A stretch of 39,392 nt of DNA, taken from assembly GCA_900752065.1 (NCBI GenBank), contig CAADTT010000121.1:1-39392 (forward strand), in the 5' to 3' direction. Below, one piece after another: positions 1 through 7,446 of the stretch. Every line of letters starts with the position of its first letter. Positions within the stretch are counted from its first letter, which is position 1. The position numbers were made by a program, and so were the translations under genes. The notes beneath the pieces were generated by a model. That model had not been told where the DNA came from and did not search any database. It saw only the letters and a program-made list of their open reading frames with translations. This DNA comes from Lachnospiraceae bacterium (lineage in GTDB: Bacteria; Bacillota; Clostridia; Lachnospirales; Lachnospiraceae).

Positions 1-104
1 AGATACAGAGAAATGTCCATCCCCTTGGCTCATTTATCTGAGATATAAAACAAAAAATCCTTGAAAAATAAGGAAAAAAGACTTGACTAAATAGGGAGGC
101 TATT

Positions 105-470
105 ATGACAAATGAGGCAACAGATGATAATTTTTCAATATGCAAGGTAACCGACTATTCGTTCGTTAATCTTGAAAGCCAATATTGCTTTGTTGGAAAA
201 ACCGATGAAGAAAATTCGCTGGTATGTATTACAGACGACGTTCCGGCAAATACAACGGAACGTGATGATGGCTGGAGAGCTTTTAGAATACAAGGAATCC
301 TTGATTTTTCGCTGATAGGGATATTGTCTAAAATATCAGCTCTGTTAGCGGAAAATGAAATTGGAATCTTTGCTATTTCAACTTATAATACGGACTATAT
401 TTTAACCAAGAAAGAGAACTATGATAAAGCGATAGATGCTTTACTGAAAGCGGGATACCATATCGTTTAA
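105..470 (+). CDS. ACT-domain protein (CASTOR-like, ACT_7 type)
   Basis: A 121-residue cytosolic protein. The C-terminal half (about residues 64-121) has the ACT signature GILDFSLIGILSKISALL followed by GIFAISTYNTDYIL, which is how the amino-acid-binding ACT_7/CASTOR-like family looks. Members of this family are thought to sense amino acids; no enzymatic domain is attached here. The length is normal for the stand-alone family. The start is supported by GGGAGG about 7 bases upstream of the ATG. It sits directly upstream of a broken methionine/cysteine biosynthesis gene, so a former role next to sulfur amino acid metabolism is possible, but that is inference. The ligand cannot be told from sequence. 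Confidence 0.8.
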   Translation: MTNEATDDNFSICKVTDYSFVNLESQYCFVGKTDEENSLVCITDDVPANTTERDDGWRAFRIQGILDFSLIGILSKISALLAENEIGIFAISTYNTDYILTKKENYDKAIDALLKAGYHIV

Positions 471-471
471 C

Positions 472-831
472 ATGATAAAGAAAGCATCTATCGTTAAGAT
501 AGGGGTAATGCCAATCGTGCAAAGCACAACCGAAATTTATGGAGGCTCAGTTAACCTGTTTTCCTATACGCTGAAACGGTTGGGGATTGAGTGTATCTAT
601 ATCGACAAAAACGCATCTGACCAGGAAATTGACAAGGCGTTCCGGACTAACACAAAGGCGGTATTTGGAGAAACCCTTGCAACCCTTTGCGTTCGGAGCA
701 GATATTATTGTCCATTCAACCTCAAAATACATGGACGGTCACGCCGTACAGATTGGCGGGGCCATCGTAGACAGCGGAAACCTGAACCAGAATGATTATC
801 GCAGGAAGTATCCTTCAGAAACGGCACGGAG
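472..831 (+). pseudogene. Remnant of O-acetylhomoserine sulfhydrylase (MetY-type PLP enzyme)
   Basis: Two adjoining pieces in different frames match one PLP enzyme of the Cys/Met-metabolism family. The first piece (from about 505) reads STTEIYGGSVNLFSYTLKRL and on to KAVFGETL. The second (from about 685, another frame) reads FGADIIVHSTSKYMDGHAVQ, which contains the S-x-x-K PLP-lysine region. Between them about 30 residues of the normal protein, including the VDNTF segment, are missing. About 90 N-terminal residues and the whole C-terminal half are also gone. Intact members have about 420-430 residues. The gene cannot make a working enzyme; it looks like a decayed copy left by several deletions. 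The ATG at 472 follows the ACT gene stop by one base. Confidence 0.75.
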
Positions 832-863
832 ATTGAGACGAAAATATGATAGATGCACAGATA

Positions 864-904
864 CCCCGGAAATCAGTGTTTGCGCTGGATCCGGGGCTTT
901 TTTT
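864..904 (+). terminator. Rho-independent terminator after the MetY remnant
   Basis: A CCCCGGA/TCCGGGG stem (864-870 with 890-896) with a 19-nt loop is followed by C and seven T on the plus strand (898-904). It ends rightward transcripts from the ACT/MetY side just before the convergent P-type ATPase gene. On the minus strand no T-run follows, so termination of the ATPase message here would be weak. Confidence 0.7.
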
Positions 905-907
905 GGC

Positions 908-2782
908 TTATTCAAATCTGCGGTCATACAAGAGCGCTGCAATGAGCACTACAAAGCAAGAGCCTGCATTGTGTACCAAAGCCCCTGTCGTTGGTGTCAA
1001 TAATCCCAGAACAGACAAGGTAACCGCAATAAAGTTGATACACATCGACAAGGCAATACTGAATTTAATCGTATGAACAGTAGCATTGGAAAGACGTTTG
1101 AGGTAGGGTATTCTGGAAATATCATCGCTCATCAAAGCAATGTCAGCGGCTTCTATTGCAATGTCACTTCCCATGCTGCCCATAGCCACACCAACGTCTG
1201 CGGTTTTTAGTGCAGGCGCATCGTTGACGCCGTCGCCGATCATACAGACCGTGTGTTTATCCGCCTGTAGTTCCGTTATGATTTTTACTTTCTGTTCGGG
1301 AAGAAGCTCTGCCCGGACTTCGGTGATACCGATCTGACCTGCAAAATAATCAGCAGTCAGCTTGTTATCACCGGTCAGCAAGACAGTATTCGTATTCATT
1401 GCACGGAGCCTTGATACCATATTTACGGCTTCCGGGCGGAGCACATCGGAAAGCGCGATCACACCGATACATTTCCCATTTTCTGCTACAAGGATGGAGG
1501 CTTTCCCCTGCGAACGGAGTGTTCCAAGTTCGGAATGGACATTGTTTTTAAGAATGACATTGCAGGAGAGCAAAAACTTCTCATTACCGCAAAGGATCTT
1601 TTTTCCGCTGATCCCGGCAAGGATACCTTTGCCTGCAGTCATCTTAAAGTCAGTAGATTCTGTTAAGGCAATCTCTTTTTCCTTGGCGAATGAGACGATC
1701 GCTTTCCCCAGGGGATGCTCGCTCTTCGCCTCGGCAGATGCCGCAAGAGATAAGAGTAAATCTTCATCGATGTCAGGATCGAAAGGAATGATATTGCAAA
1801 CCTCAAGTCTGCCGTAGGTTAGCGTACCGGTCTTGTCAAAGGCTATGGTATCGACCTTGCCCATTTTTTCAAGAGTTTCCCCTGACTTGATGATTACACC
1901 GTGTTTGGTCGCCTGGCCGATTGCAGCCATGATCGCCGTAGGCGTTGCGAGTACCAGCGCACAGGGGCAGAACACCACAAGAACCGTAACGGCGCGGACG
2001 ATGTCTTTCGTGACAAGTCCGGCAATAATGGCAATTAACAAAGCTGCTGGGACGAGCCAGCTTGCACATCTGTCTGCAATTCTTTCCATAGGTGCTTTTT
2101 TGTTTTCCGCTTCCTCCACCATACGGATGAGCTTTTGCAGAGAACTGTCTTCACCTACCCTGGTTGCTTTCATATCAATCGCGCCAAAACGGTTGATCGT
2201 TCCGCAGAACACGTCATCCCCAGTCGTTTTATCCACGGGTAAAGATTCACCCGTCATGATCGACTGATCCACAGAGGTATCGCCTCTGATGATCGTGCCG
2301 TCAACAGGAATGGTCTCGCCCGGCAGGATACGCAGAATATCGTTCTTATGGATATCCCCGGAGGCGATCATTTCTTCTTTTCCGTCTGCGATTCTCCTGC
2401 CTTGTGTCGGTGTGAGGCTGATCAGCTTTTTGAGACCTTTCTTTGCCCTGTTGGTGGTCATATCCTCAAGGATAGCACCGAGCGCCATAATAAACGCAAC
2501 TTCTCCTGCGACGAATAGATCACCGATCGCAATGGCGGCAGCCATTGCGATTGAGATAAGCAGAGCCGAGGATATTTTACTGATTCCCGGATGATAGAGG
2601 ACTCTCCATATAGCAAGATAGAGCAGAGGCAATCCGCTGATCAAGACGGTAATCCACGCAGGATCAACGGGTGCCTCAACGCCCATCCCTGGCAACACGA
2701 AACTTAAAATCAGAAATACACCGCCTGCCAGTGTTGCAGGAACACCGGCGAGAAAATCATTGATTTTCTTTAACATGATCAT
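908..2782 (-). CDS. Heavy-metal P1B-type ATPase (CPC type, no N-terminal HMA domain)
   Basis: A membrane pump that uses ATP to move a transition-metal ion. Motifs in order, numbered from the ATG at 2782: actuator TGES at 177-180, membrane metal-binding CPC at 272-274, phosphorylation site DKTGT with Asp316, the HP of the nucleotide domain at 356-357, and GDGVND at 516-521. Hydrophobic segments lie before, between and after these. There is no GMxCxxC metal-binding domain at the N-terminus, so at 624 residues it is short for the family. The last membrane helix has HNAGS where Zn/Cd pumps usually carry an Asp and Cu pumps carry other residues. CtpC-like pumps have a related HN motif, so the metal is left open (Mn, Zn or other). 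Two ATGs are possible: the one at 2782 lies almost on top of the GGAGAGG site, while the one at 2776 has normal spacing and may be the true start. The gene is divergent from a TetR regulator. Confidence 0.9.
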   Translation of the reverse strand: MIMLKKINDFLAGVPATLAGGVFLILSFVLPGMGVEAPVDPAWITVLISGLPLLYLAIWRVLYHPGISKISSALLISIAMAAAIAIGDLFVAGEVAFIMALGAILEDMTTNRAKKGLKKLISLTPTQGRRIADGKEEMIASGDIHKNDILRILPGETIPVDGTIIRGDTSVDQSIMTGESLPVDKTTGDDVFCGTINRFGAIDMKATRVGEDSSLQKLIRMVEEAENKKAPMERIADRCASWLVPAALLIAIIAGLVTKDIVRAVTVLVVFCPCALVLATPTAIMAAIGQATKHGVIIKSGETLEKMGKVDTIAFDKTGTLTYGRLEVCNIIPFDPDIDEDLLLSLAASAEAKSEHPLGKAIVSFAKEKEIALTESTDFKMTAGKGILAGISGKKILCGNEKFLLSCNVILKNNVHSELGTLRSQGKASILVAENGKCIGVIALSDVLRPEAVNMVSRLRAMNTNTVLLTGDNKLTADYFAGQIGITEVRAELLPEQKVKIITELQADKHTVCMIGDGVNDAPALKTADVGVAMGSMGSDIAIEAADIALMSDDISRIPYLKRLSNATVHTIKFSIALSMCINFIAVTLSVLGLLTPTTGALVHNAGSCFVVLIAALLYDRRFE

Positions 2783-2797
2783 ACCTCTCCTTTATTT

Positions 2798-2890
2798 CCG
2801 CGGGCAACGAGCCAAGTAGCCATCCACAGGACACCTTTGGTGTGCTTGCATGGATATTTGGCGACTGCTTGCAGCGGGGGCTTTGATTGA
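2798..2890 (+). repeat. Structured intergenic repeat, copy 1
   Basis: Noncoding DNA between the ATPase and the TetR gene that can fold into a long multi-part hairpin: CCGC (2798-2801) with GCGG (2874-2877), GCCA (2811-2814) with TGGC (2859-2862), CCAT (2820-2823) with ATGG (2850-2853), and ACACC-TTT-GGTGT at the tip (2831-2843). The segments GCAACGAGCCAAGT, ATTTGGCGACTG and CTTTGATTG recur with few changes, in the same order and orientation, at 26895-26968. The tip sequences differ between copies while the pairing is kept. Short ORFs across it are not convincing genes. It lies in the 5' untranslated region of the minus-strand ATPase, as the reverse complement of the copy-2 orientation. Confidence 0.65.
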
Positions 2891-2915
2891 CATCGTTTGA
2901 ATGAAAATGTATAAT
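2887..2915 (+). promoter_or_regulatory. Sigma-70 promoter of the TetR gene
   Basis: TTGACA at 2887-2892, a 17-base spacer and TATAAT at 2910-2915: a consensus vegetative promoter pointing at the TetR-family gene. The -35 box begins inside the last bases of structured repeat copy 1. Confidence 0.85.
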
Positions 2916-2923
2916 GTGTTTGA

Positions 2924-2944
2924 TACAGAACAATCTGTTCTGTA
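2924..2944 (+). promoter_or_regulatory. Palindromic operator, probable TetR-family binding site
   Basis: A perfect 8-bp inverted repeat TACAGAAC/GTTCTGTA separated by AATCT lies immediately after the -10 box, over the expected transcription start. Its size and place suit autorepression by the regulator encoded 100 bases downstream. It also lies upstream of the divergent metal ATPase, so it could control that gene too. Binding is inferred. Confidence 0.7.
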
Positions 2945-3044
2945 ATTGCCCTCATTATACTGAGAGGAGCCGGTATGTTCAAGAATCAATCATTCCGTCT
3001 TGTTCGGTAGAGAACATTTTGACGGATCTGTTCGGGAGGTTATC

Positions 3045-3608
3045 ATGGATAGACGACAAAAGAAAACACGAGAAGCCATATTCTCGGCGTTCACTGCGCT
3101 TCTGTCAAAGAAGAACTATAATCAGATTTCAGTTCAGGAAATCATTGATGCTGCTGACGTTGGCAGAACGACCTTTTATGCACATTTTGAAACAAAAGAC
3201 TATTTGCTGAAAGATTTGTGCGAAGAACTGTTTGGACATATCATCGACTCGGCAATAGGGCTTCCGCATAGTCATTATCATTACTCCTGTGCCAGTGAAA
3301 CCGACTCGGTGTTTTTACATCTTCTCCGTCACTTGCAGGAAAATGACCGTAATATTTTAGAACTTCTGTCCTCTCAAAACAACGAAATATTCCTGCGTTA
3401 TTTCAAGAGCAATCTAAAGAAGCTTATTATGACACAGTACGCAGACAAAGGGCTTTTTAAAAATTCCAGGCTTCCGGAGGACTACCTTGTAAATCATATC
3501 TCATCCTCTTTTGTTGAAACAGTTGACTGGTGGCTATCCCGCAAGATGAAAGAATCACCTGAAGTGATAACCGAATATTTTTTAGGGGCTATTGAGCCTA
3601 TTCTATAA
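3045..3608 (+). CDS. TetR/AcrR-family transcriptional regulator
   Basis: A DNA-binding repressor of 187 residues. The N-terminal helix-turn-helix is plain: ISVQEIIDAADVGRTTFYAHF at about residues 28-48, followed by the usual aromatic/charged TetR helix ETKDYLLKDL. The C-terminal ligand-binding half has no family-specific motif I recognise, so the inducer is unknown. The ATG at 3045 has GGGAGGT four bases upstream; the in-frame codon at 3000 has no such site and adds unrelated residues. The gene is preceded by a consensus promoter and a perfect palindrome over the start site. It is divergent from the metal ATPase, so it may regulate both itself and the pump, or the oxidoreductases downstream. 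Confidence 0.85.
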   Translation: MDRRQKKTREAIFSAFTALLSKKNYNQISVQEIIDAADVGRTTFYAHFETKDYLLKDLCEELFGHIIDSAIGLPHSHYHYSCASETDSVFLHLLRHLQENDRNILELLSSQNNEIFLRYFKSNLKKLIMTQYADKGLFKNSRLPEDYLVNHISSSFVETVDWWLSRKMKESPEVITEYFLGAIEPIL

Positions 3609-3662
3609 ATGATGATGGACTGATTTTATACTTTCCTTTAAGCAAGTATATAACTTCAATGT

Positions 3663-3689
3663 AAGTACCGCACTTAAATGTGCGTACTT
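3663..3689 (+). promoter_or_regulatory. Interrupted palindrome overlapping the -35 of the oxidoreductase promoter
   Basis: AAGTAC-C-GCAC (3663-3673), a TTAAAT centre, then GTGC-GTACTT (3680-3689): ten matched base pairs with one extra C in the left arm. It runs into the TTGTTA -35 box at 3688. The position is right for a repressor or redox sensor of the two oxidoreductases. It does not resemble the TACAGAAC palindrome near the TetR gene, so another regulator is likely. Confidence 0.55.
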
Positions 3690-3715
3690 GTTATCTAGCA
3701 TATTCTCGCTATAAT
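3688..3715 (+). promoter_or_regulatory. Promoter of the tandem oxidoreductase genes
   Basis: TTGTTA at 3688-3693, a 16-base spacer and TATAAT at 3710-3715, about 50 bases before the ATG at 3770. The -10 is consensus and the -35 moderate. Confidence 0.65.
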
Positions 3716-3769
3716 TACAATATCAACAACAGGAAAAGTTAATTTTGTAAATAGGGAGGAATACATCTT

Positions 3770-4315
3770 ATGAGTAAAAAAATTGTAGTAATTACGGGAA
3801 GCCCTCGTAAAAATGGAAACAGTTTTGCTATGACGGACGCATTTATCAAGGCAGCCAGGGAGAAGGGGCATACCGTTACCCGTTTTGATGCGGCTTTGAA
3901 AAAAGTGGGCGGATGCCGTGCATGTGAAACCTGCTTTTCTACGGGGAAAGCCTGTACCTTTGATGATGATTTCAATACGATTGCGCCGGCTATCCTGGAA
4001 GCGGATGTGCTTGTATTTACCACGCCGGTCTACTGGTATTCGATTCCGGCACAGATCAAAGGTGTCATTGACCGGATATTTTCTTTTGTCGTGGGCGGCA
4101 AGGACATTTCCGGTAAGGAATCTGCATTGATCACCTGCTGCGAGGAAGAGGATATGTCCGTGATGGACGGTGTGCGTGTTCCTATGGAGCGGATGTGTGC
4201 GTTGAATAAATGGAAAATGGTCGGCGAAGTTCTGATTCCCGGCGTGTTGAATGCCGGGGATATTGATAAAACGGATGGCTGTAAAAAGGCGGCGGCCCTG
4301 GCTGACGTAATTTAA
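3770..4315 (+). CDS. Flavodoxin-fold NAD(P)H-dependent oxidoreductase 1 (iron-sulfur flavoprotein-like)
   Basis: A soluble 181-residue flavoprotein that should bind FMN and pass electrons from NAD(P)H to an unknown acceptor. The N-terminus IVVITGSPRKNGNSFAMTDA is the phosphate-binding loop of the NADPH-dependent FMN reductase fold. The segment VFTTPVYWYSIPAQIKGVID is the second flavin-contact motif. Between them, GCRACETCFSTGKACTF gives a compact cysteine cluster (C-x2-C-x2-C-x5-C) like that of iron-sulfur flavoproteins. The start has GGGAGG about 9 bases upstream. A paralogue follows after 11 bases, and both share the promoter at 3688. The substrate is not known; such genes often answer to quinone or redox stress. 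Confidence 0.85.
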   Translation: MSKKIVVITGSPRKNGNSFAMTDAFIKAAREKGHTVTRFDAALKKVGGCRACETCFSTGKACTFDDDFNTIAPAILEADVLVFTTPVYWYSIPAQIKGVIDRIFSFVVGGKDISGKESALITCCEEEDMSVMDGVRVPMERMCALNKWKMVGEVLIPGVLNAGDIDKTDGCKKAAALADVI

Positions 4316-4326
4316 GGAGGGAAGGC

Positions 4327-4878
4327 ATGGGTAAGAAGATTATTATTTTGAATGGAAGTCCCCGTAAGAAAGGGAATACATCTGCTTTGGCTGCGGAATT
4401 TACCAGAGGCGCAAAAGAGGCCGGACATACCGTTACAGAGTTTTTCCTCGACAGTATGGATATTCATGGCTGCAAAGGCTGCTTTGGCGGACACAGCAGC
4501 AGGGAATGTCCCTGTGTTCAAAAGGATGATATGATGCAGATCTATCCGGCAGTCAAAGAGTGTGATGTGATCGTGCTTGCTACGCCGCTGTATTACTGGA
4601 ATATGAGTGGCCAGATCCGGACGGCTGTTGACCGCCTGTTTGCCCTGGAGGAAGGGGATGGCAATCTCCTCCGGGGGCATGGCCGCGCTTCGGCACTTCT
4701 GATGGCTGCAGAGGGACATGGCTTTGAGGATGTCCTGGCTTATTATGATCACCTGATGGAGCATCTGCGCTGGAAAAACCTTGGCCATGTACTGGCAGGC
4801 GGAAATGGGAATGTAGGTGATATTGAAGGAAAACCGGAATTGGAACAGGCATATGAACTTGGAAAATCGATTCGGTAA
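4327..4878 (+). CDS. Flavodoxin-fold NAD(P)H-dependent oxidoreductase 2
   Basis: A 183-residue paralogue of the preceding gene, read from the same transcript, with AAGGAGGGAAGGC before its ATG. It has the same flavin loop (IIILNGSPRKKGNTSALAAE) and the second motif VLATPLYYWNMSGQIRTAVD. Its cysteine segment is changed: GCKGC, then a longer insert containing CPC, so iron-sulfur binding may differ or be absent. It lacks any membrane segment. The pair probably arose by tandem duplication and may act on different substrates. The physiological electron acceptor cannot be named from sequence. Confidence 0.85.
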   Translation: MGKKIIILNGSPRKKGNTSALAAEFTRGAKEAGHTVTEFFLDSMDIHGCKGCFGGHSSRECPCVQKDDMMQIYPAVKECDVIVLATPLYYWNMSGQIRTAVDRLFALEEGDGNLLRGHGRASALLMAAEGHGFEDVLAYYDHLMEHLRWKNLGHVLAGGNGNVGDIEGKPELEQAYELGKSIR

Positions 4879-4883
4879 AGCAT

Positions 4884-4935
4884 AAAAAAGAATATGATGT
4901 TCCGGCTTTATACATCAACACTGTGCCGGAACATC
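4884..4935 (-). terminator. Terminator of the YwaF-like gene, overlapping its last codons
   Basis: A perfect 11-bp stem GATGTTCCGGC/GCCGGAACATC (4896-4906 with 4925-4935) with an 18-nt loop. Reading the minus strand, it is followed after a few bases by six T (4889-4884). The upstream arm lies inside the coding region of the minus-strand gene (residues around LMFRH) and the stop codon falls in the loop/stem, so coding sequence doubles as terminator. Confidence 0.75.
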
Positions 4936-5576
4936 AGCTTCCAGAACAGGAAAAGAATCCCCGCGCCCAGGATAGTAGAACCAATATAAGTAAGGATCGC
5001 GGCATTGTTTCCGATGTGGGGCACGAGGAGACAGAAGATAACCTGCGTCATCTGGTATCTGGGGTTGATATAGAACATATTAATGGCGGCATGGGGACTG
5101 ACCAGACTGTTGATGAGGGAGGCTGCGGCGCAGAAAAGCAGGTAGAGAAAAGAGGCATCCACAAAAGGTCTAAAGCGGCGGCACTTGCCGGATTCCTGAC
5201 GGAAGGCGATGCCTGCCAGGAGCCCCACGGCAATCTGCAGGATATGCCACAGATAGGAGTGGACGGTCAGGGATATCACCGGATAGTGCAGACCGCTGGT
5301 ATCTGCAAAGACGGCGATGCCGCCGAGAGTACCGTAGCACATCAAAAAGGCAAGGAGGGCCTGGCGCAGCCTTCCTTTTTTTGCGTGCGGAAGAAGGAGA
5401 AGGACATACATGGGCATGGAGCAGAGCTGAAAGGGAAAATACCACCAGTCATAGCTGCCGCCGTTTATGCCAAAGGTTAGATAAAGCTGCTTCCAGATCT
5501 CGCTTGCCGCCATCAAAAAGCCGCAGAGCAGGAAAAAAGGGCGGAAGCGGACAGAGTGTCTGGGTTTATCGTTCAT
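4908..5576 (-). CDS. YwaF/TIGR02206-like integral membrane protein
   Basis: A 222-residue membrane protein with about six hydrophobic helices spread evenly along the chain. The segments WWYFPFQLCSMPMY, HSYLWHILQIAVGL and the C-terminal NNAAILTYIGSTILGAGILF resemble the YwaF (TIGR02206, TMEM164-like) family of unknown biochemical role. The ATG at 5576 has AGGAGGT about 11 bases upstream on the minus strand. A TATACT -10 box lies at 5620-5615 (minus), with only a weak -35 ahead of it. The gene is convergent with the oxidoreductases and shares the terminator hairpin at 4896-4935. No catalytic residues can be assigned with confidence. Confidence 0.7.
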   Translation of the reverse strand: MNDKPRHSVRFRPFFLLCGFLMAASEIWKQLYLTFGINGGSYDWWYFPFQLCSMPMYVLLLLPHAKKGRLRQALLAFLMCYGTLGGIAVFADTSGLHYPVISLTVHSYLWHILQIAVGLLAGIAFRQESGKCRRFRPFVDASFLYLLFCAAASLINSLVSPHAAINMFYINPRYQMTQVIFCLLVPHIGNNAAILTYIGSTILGAGILFLFWKLMFRHSVDV

Positions 5577-5696
5577 AGGGCTGAGACCTCCTGTTTTAGT
5601 AAAAAACTATTTTTAGTATAGCATAAATGTTGGGATTTTTAATGAAGAAAAGCATTTTTTCTGGACAGAACAGCAAATAGACGTTACATTAATATT

Positions 5697-6068
5697 ATGA
5701 AAAACATCATATCATATGAACCTTACCGGTTGAAGGAGTTGGATTTCCAAAGTGAAGATAAAATCGTATTTACTATTTATTACGTGGAAAACAGCTCTGA
5801 GAAAAACGAAAAAGAAGCGTCAAGTGAGAAGCTCAGGCGAATTTATAACCGTGTTCGAAAGGTTAAGGGAAATGAAGAATTCGGGGTGAAATATATGCAG
5901 AAATGGGAAGAAATAGCATATGCGAAAGAGGATGGAAAGGCAGAAGGAAAGGCAGAGGCGGTATTGGAGATTCTGTCTCAAACGGATCTGCAAAAGTTAA
6001 GCGGTTGGCTGAAGCTGGCGGTGAGAGCCGGGGGACTGGAGGAATTTATGGAAAAGTATCAGGGTTGA
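5697..6068 (+). pseudogene. C-terminal remnant of an Rpn-family PD-(D/E)XK nuclease/transposase
   Basis: A 123-residue reading frame that matches only the tail of the Rpn/PDDEXK transposase-like proteins common in Lachnospiraceae. The telling parts are VKYMQKWEEIAYAKEDGKAE, the short EGKAEA charged repeat, and WLKLAVRAGGLEEFMEKY at the end. The nuclease core (GxxD/ExK) that should precede it is absent, and full-length relatives have about 300 residues. There is no ribosome binding site before the ATG at 5697. A possible promoter (TGGACA, 17 bases, TACATT) lies directly upstream, so the fragment may still be transcribed, but it would lack the catalytic domain. It is best read as a scar of a larger gene. 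Confidence 0.6.
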
Positions 6069-6106
6069 AGATTTATTTGTTGCAGGTAGAGAGGAGTTGA
6101 GTGAGA

Positions 6107-6140
6107 AGCGCAGCCGGAAAAACAGAGCGGCTGCGCTTTC
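6107..6140 (+). terminator. Hairpin terminator after the Rpn remnant
   Basis: A perfect 10-bp stem AGCGCAGCCG/CGGCTGCGCT (6107-6116 with 6128-6137) with an 11-nt loop, followed by TTTC and then a T-rich stretch. The T-run is short, so efficiency is uncertain. It insulates the Ter cluster promoter just downstream. Confidence 0.65.
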
Positions 6141-6195
6141 TGCATTCCATTAATCTTAATTTTTTATAAAAGTCGATCTGTCAGTTCCGGTTTTC

Positions 6196-6224
6196 TTGAA
6201 AAGAAAACCCCCCTGTGCTAGAAT
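6196..6224 (+). promoter_or_regulatory. Promoter P1 of the Ter cluster (extended -10)
   Basis: TTGAAA at 6196-6201, a 17-base spacer and TAGAAT at 6219-6224, with TGC directly before the -10 (extended -10). The core TGTGCTAGAATA closely matches the second promoter at 9579-9607. It lies 35 bases before the first ATG of the cluster. The TTG at 6196 is therefore part of the promoter and not a start codon. Confidence 0.75.
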
Positions 6225-6258
6225 AGCCCTAAAATGTCAGAATTTACAAGAGGTGTTT

Positions 6259-7446
6259 ATGTACAGCGAAGAGCAGCTTGTTAGAATTGCAAAAAGAGAA
6301 AATAATACAAAGAGAAGCTATCTGGTGGTAAACCGCCTGCAGGGAAAGCATGTGCCGGTCCGTCCGAAGGAGGCGCTGGCGATGTTTTCGGAGCTGGCAG
6401 GTCTGGTGAAAGAAGCATATGGTGGAGAAAGGCTCCTTCTGGTGGGCTTTGCGGAGACGGCCACGGCGATCGGGGCGGCACTTGCCATAGAGCTGGACAC
6501 GCTTTATATGCAGACGACCAGAGAGGAGGTCCCGGGGGCGGAATACCTGTATTTTTCAGAGTCCCACAGCCATGCCACAGAGCAGAGGCTGGTGAAAGAT
6601 GATCTGGACAGGGTGATGAAAGAAATCGACAGGATCGTATTTGTGGAGGATGAGGTGACCACGGGAAATACGATTTTGAAAATCGCGGATATTTTGGAAA
6701 AACAGTATCCCGGCCGGGCGTTTGCGGTGGCTTCCCTGCTGAACGGAATGGATGAAAAAGCGCTGGAGGTCTACAGAAAGCGCGGGATTCCGGTGCATTA
6801 TCTGGTAAAGACGGACCACAGCCGGTATGGGGAGATCGCCGGAGGATACCGAGGCGATGGAGTCTACTGGAGGGCGGATACAGAGGGATGCAAAAGCGCT
6901 GCAGAGCTGGACGGGCAGGGGCGGAAGGCGAAAGAAACGTCCCTGGAGAGCGGCGGTGAAAGTTTTCGGGAGATAAAAGCCGGCGGATGGATGAATGCAC
7001 GGAAGTGCATAAAAGCAGGAGAATACAGGAAAGCCTGCGAAAACCTGTGGAAAACGATAGAGGAAATGAAAATCTTTGTGGATAAACAGAGGATCCTGGT
7101 GCTGGGGACAGAGGAATTTATGTATCCGGCCTTGTATGTGGCGGAAAAGATCGAAGGGAGCGGGGAGAAGAAAGGGCTTGCGGCGGAAGTGAAATTTCAT
7201 GCGACGACCCGCAGTCCGATCGCGGTCAGCAGCGAGGAGGAGTACCCTCTTCATAAACGTTATGAGCTGAGAAGCCTGTATGAAGAGAGCAGAAGAACCT
7301 TTCTTTATGATCTGGAGAACTATGATCTGGTGCTGATCCTCACAGATGCGGCTCTGGAAAATCAGGTGGGAAAGGACACTCTGACGGATGCTCTGCGTGC
7401 CTGCGGAAATGAAGATATTCTCTTGATAAGGTGGTGCGGCGAATGA
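6259..7446 (+). CDS. Ter-module phosphoribosyltransferase with C-terminal TRSP domain (PRTase_2-TRSP)
   Basis: First gene of the predicted biosynthetic module. The N-terminal half has a type I phosphoribosyltransferase fold: a beta-strand with LLLVGFAETATAIG, then the PRPP-binding loop VEDEVTTGNT at about residues 129-138. The C-terminal part (about 270-395) contains the region TTRSPIAVSSEEEYPLHKRY typical of the TRSP domain that accompanies this family. Together these predict a cytosolic enzyme that joins or removes a ribose-phosphate on an unknown base. Comparative genomics of Ter systems predicts that the module makes a nucleoside-like metabolite. The start at 6259 is chosen because AAGAGGTG precedes it; the upstream in-frame TTG lies in the promoter. 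The stop overlaps the next ATG (ATGA), so translation is coupled. Confidence 0.85.
   Translation: MYSEEQLVRIAKRENNTKRSYLVVNRLQGKHVPVRPKEALAMFSELAGLVKEAYGGERLLLVGFAETATAIGAALAIELDTLYMQTTREEVPGAEYLYFSESHSHATEQRLVKDDLDRVMKEIDRIVFVEDEVTTGNTILKIADILEKQYPGRAFAVASLLNGMDEKALEVYRKRGIPVHYLVKTDHSRYGEIAGGYRGDGVYWRADTEGCKSAAELDGQGRKAKETSLESGGESFREIKAGGWMNARKCIKAGEYRKACENLWKTIEEMKIFVDKQRILVLGTEEFMYPALYVAEKIEGSGEKKGLAAEVKFHATTRSPIAVSSEEEYPLHKRYELRSLYEESRRTFLYDLENYDLVLILTDAALENQVGKDTLTDALRACGNEDILLIRWCGE

Noticed and set aside
472..795. Intact small gene after the ACT gene
   Set aside because: The sequence matches an internal part of MetY and changes frame; it is a remnant.
4923..5480. 185-codon plus-strand gene
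   Set aside because: It is antisense to the YwaF-like membrane protein, whose frame has clear helices and a good start; the plus frame has no recognisable family.
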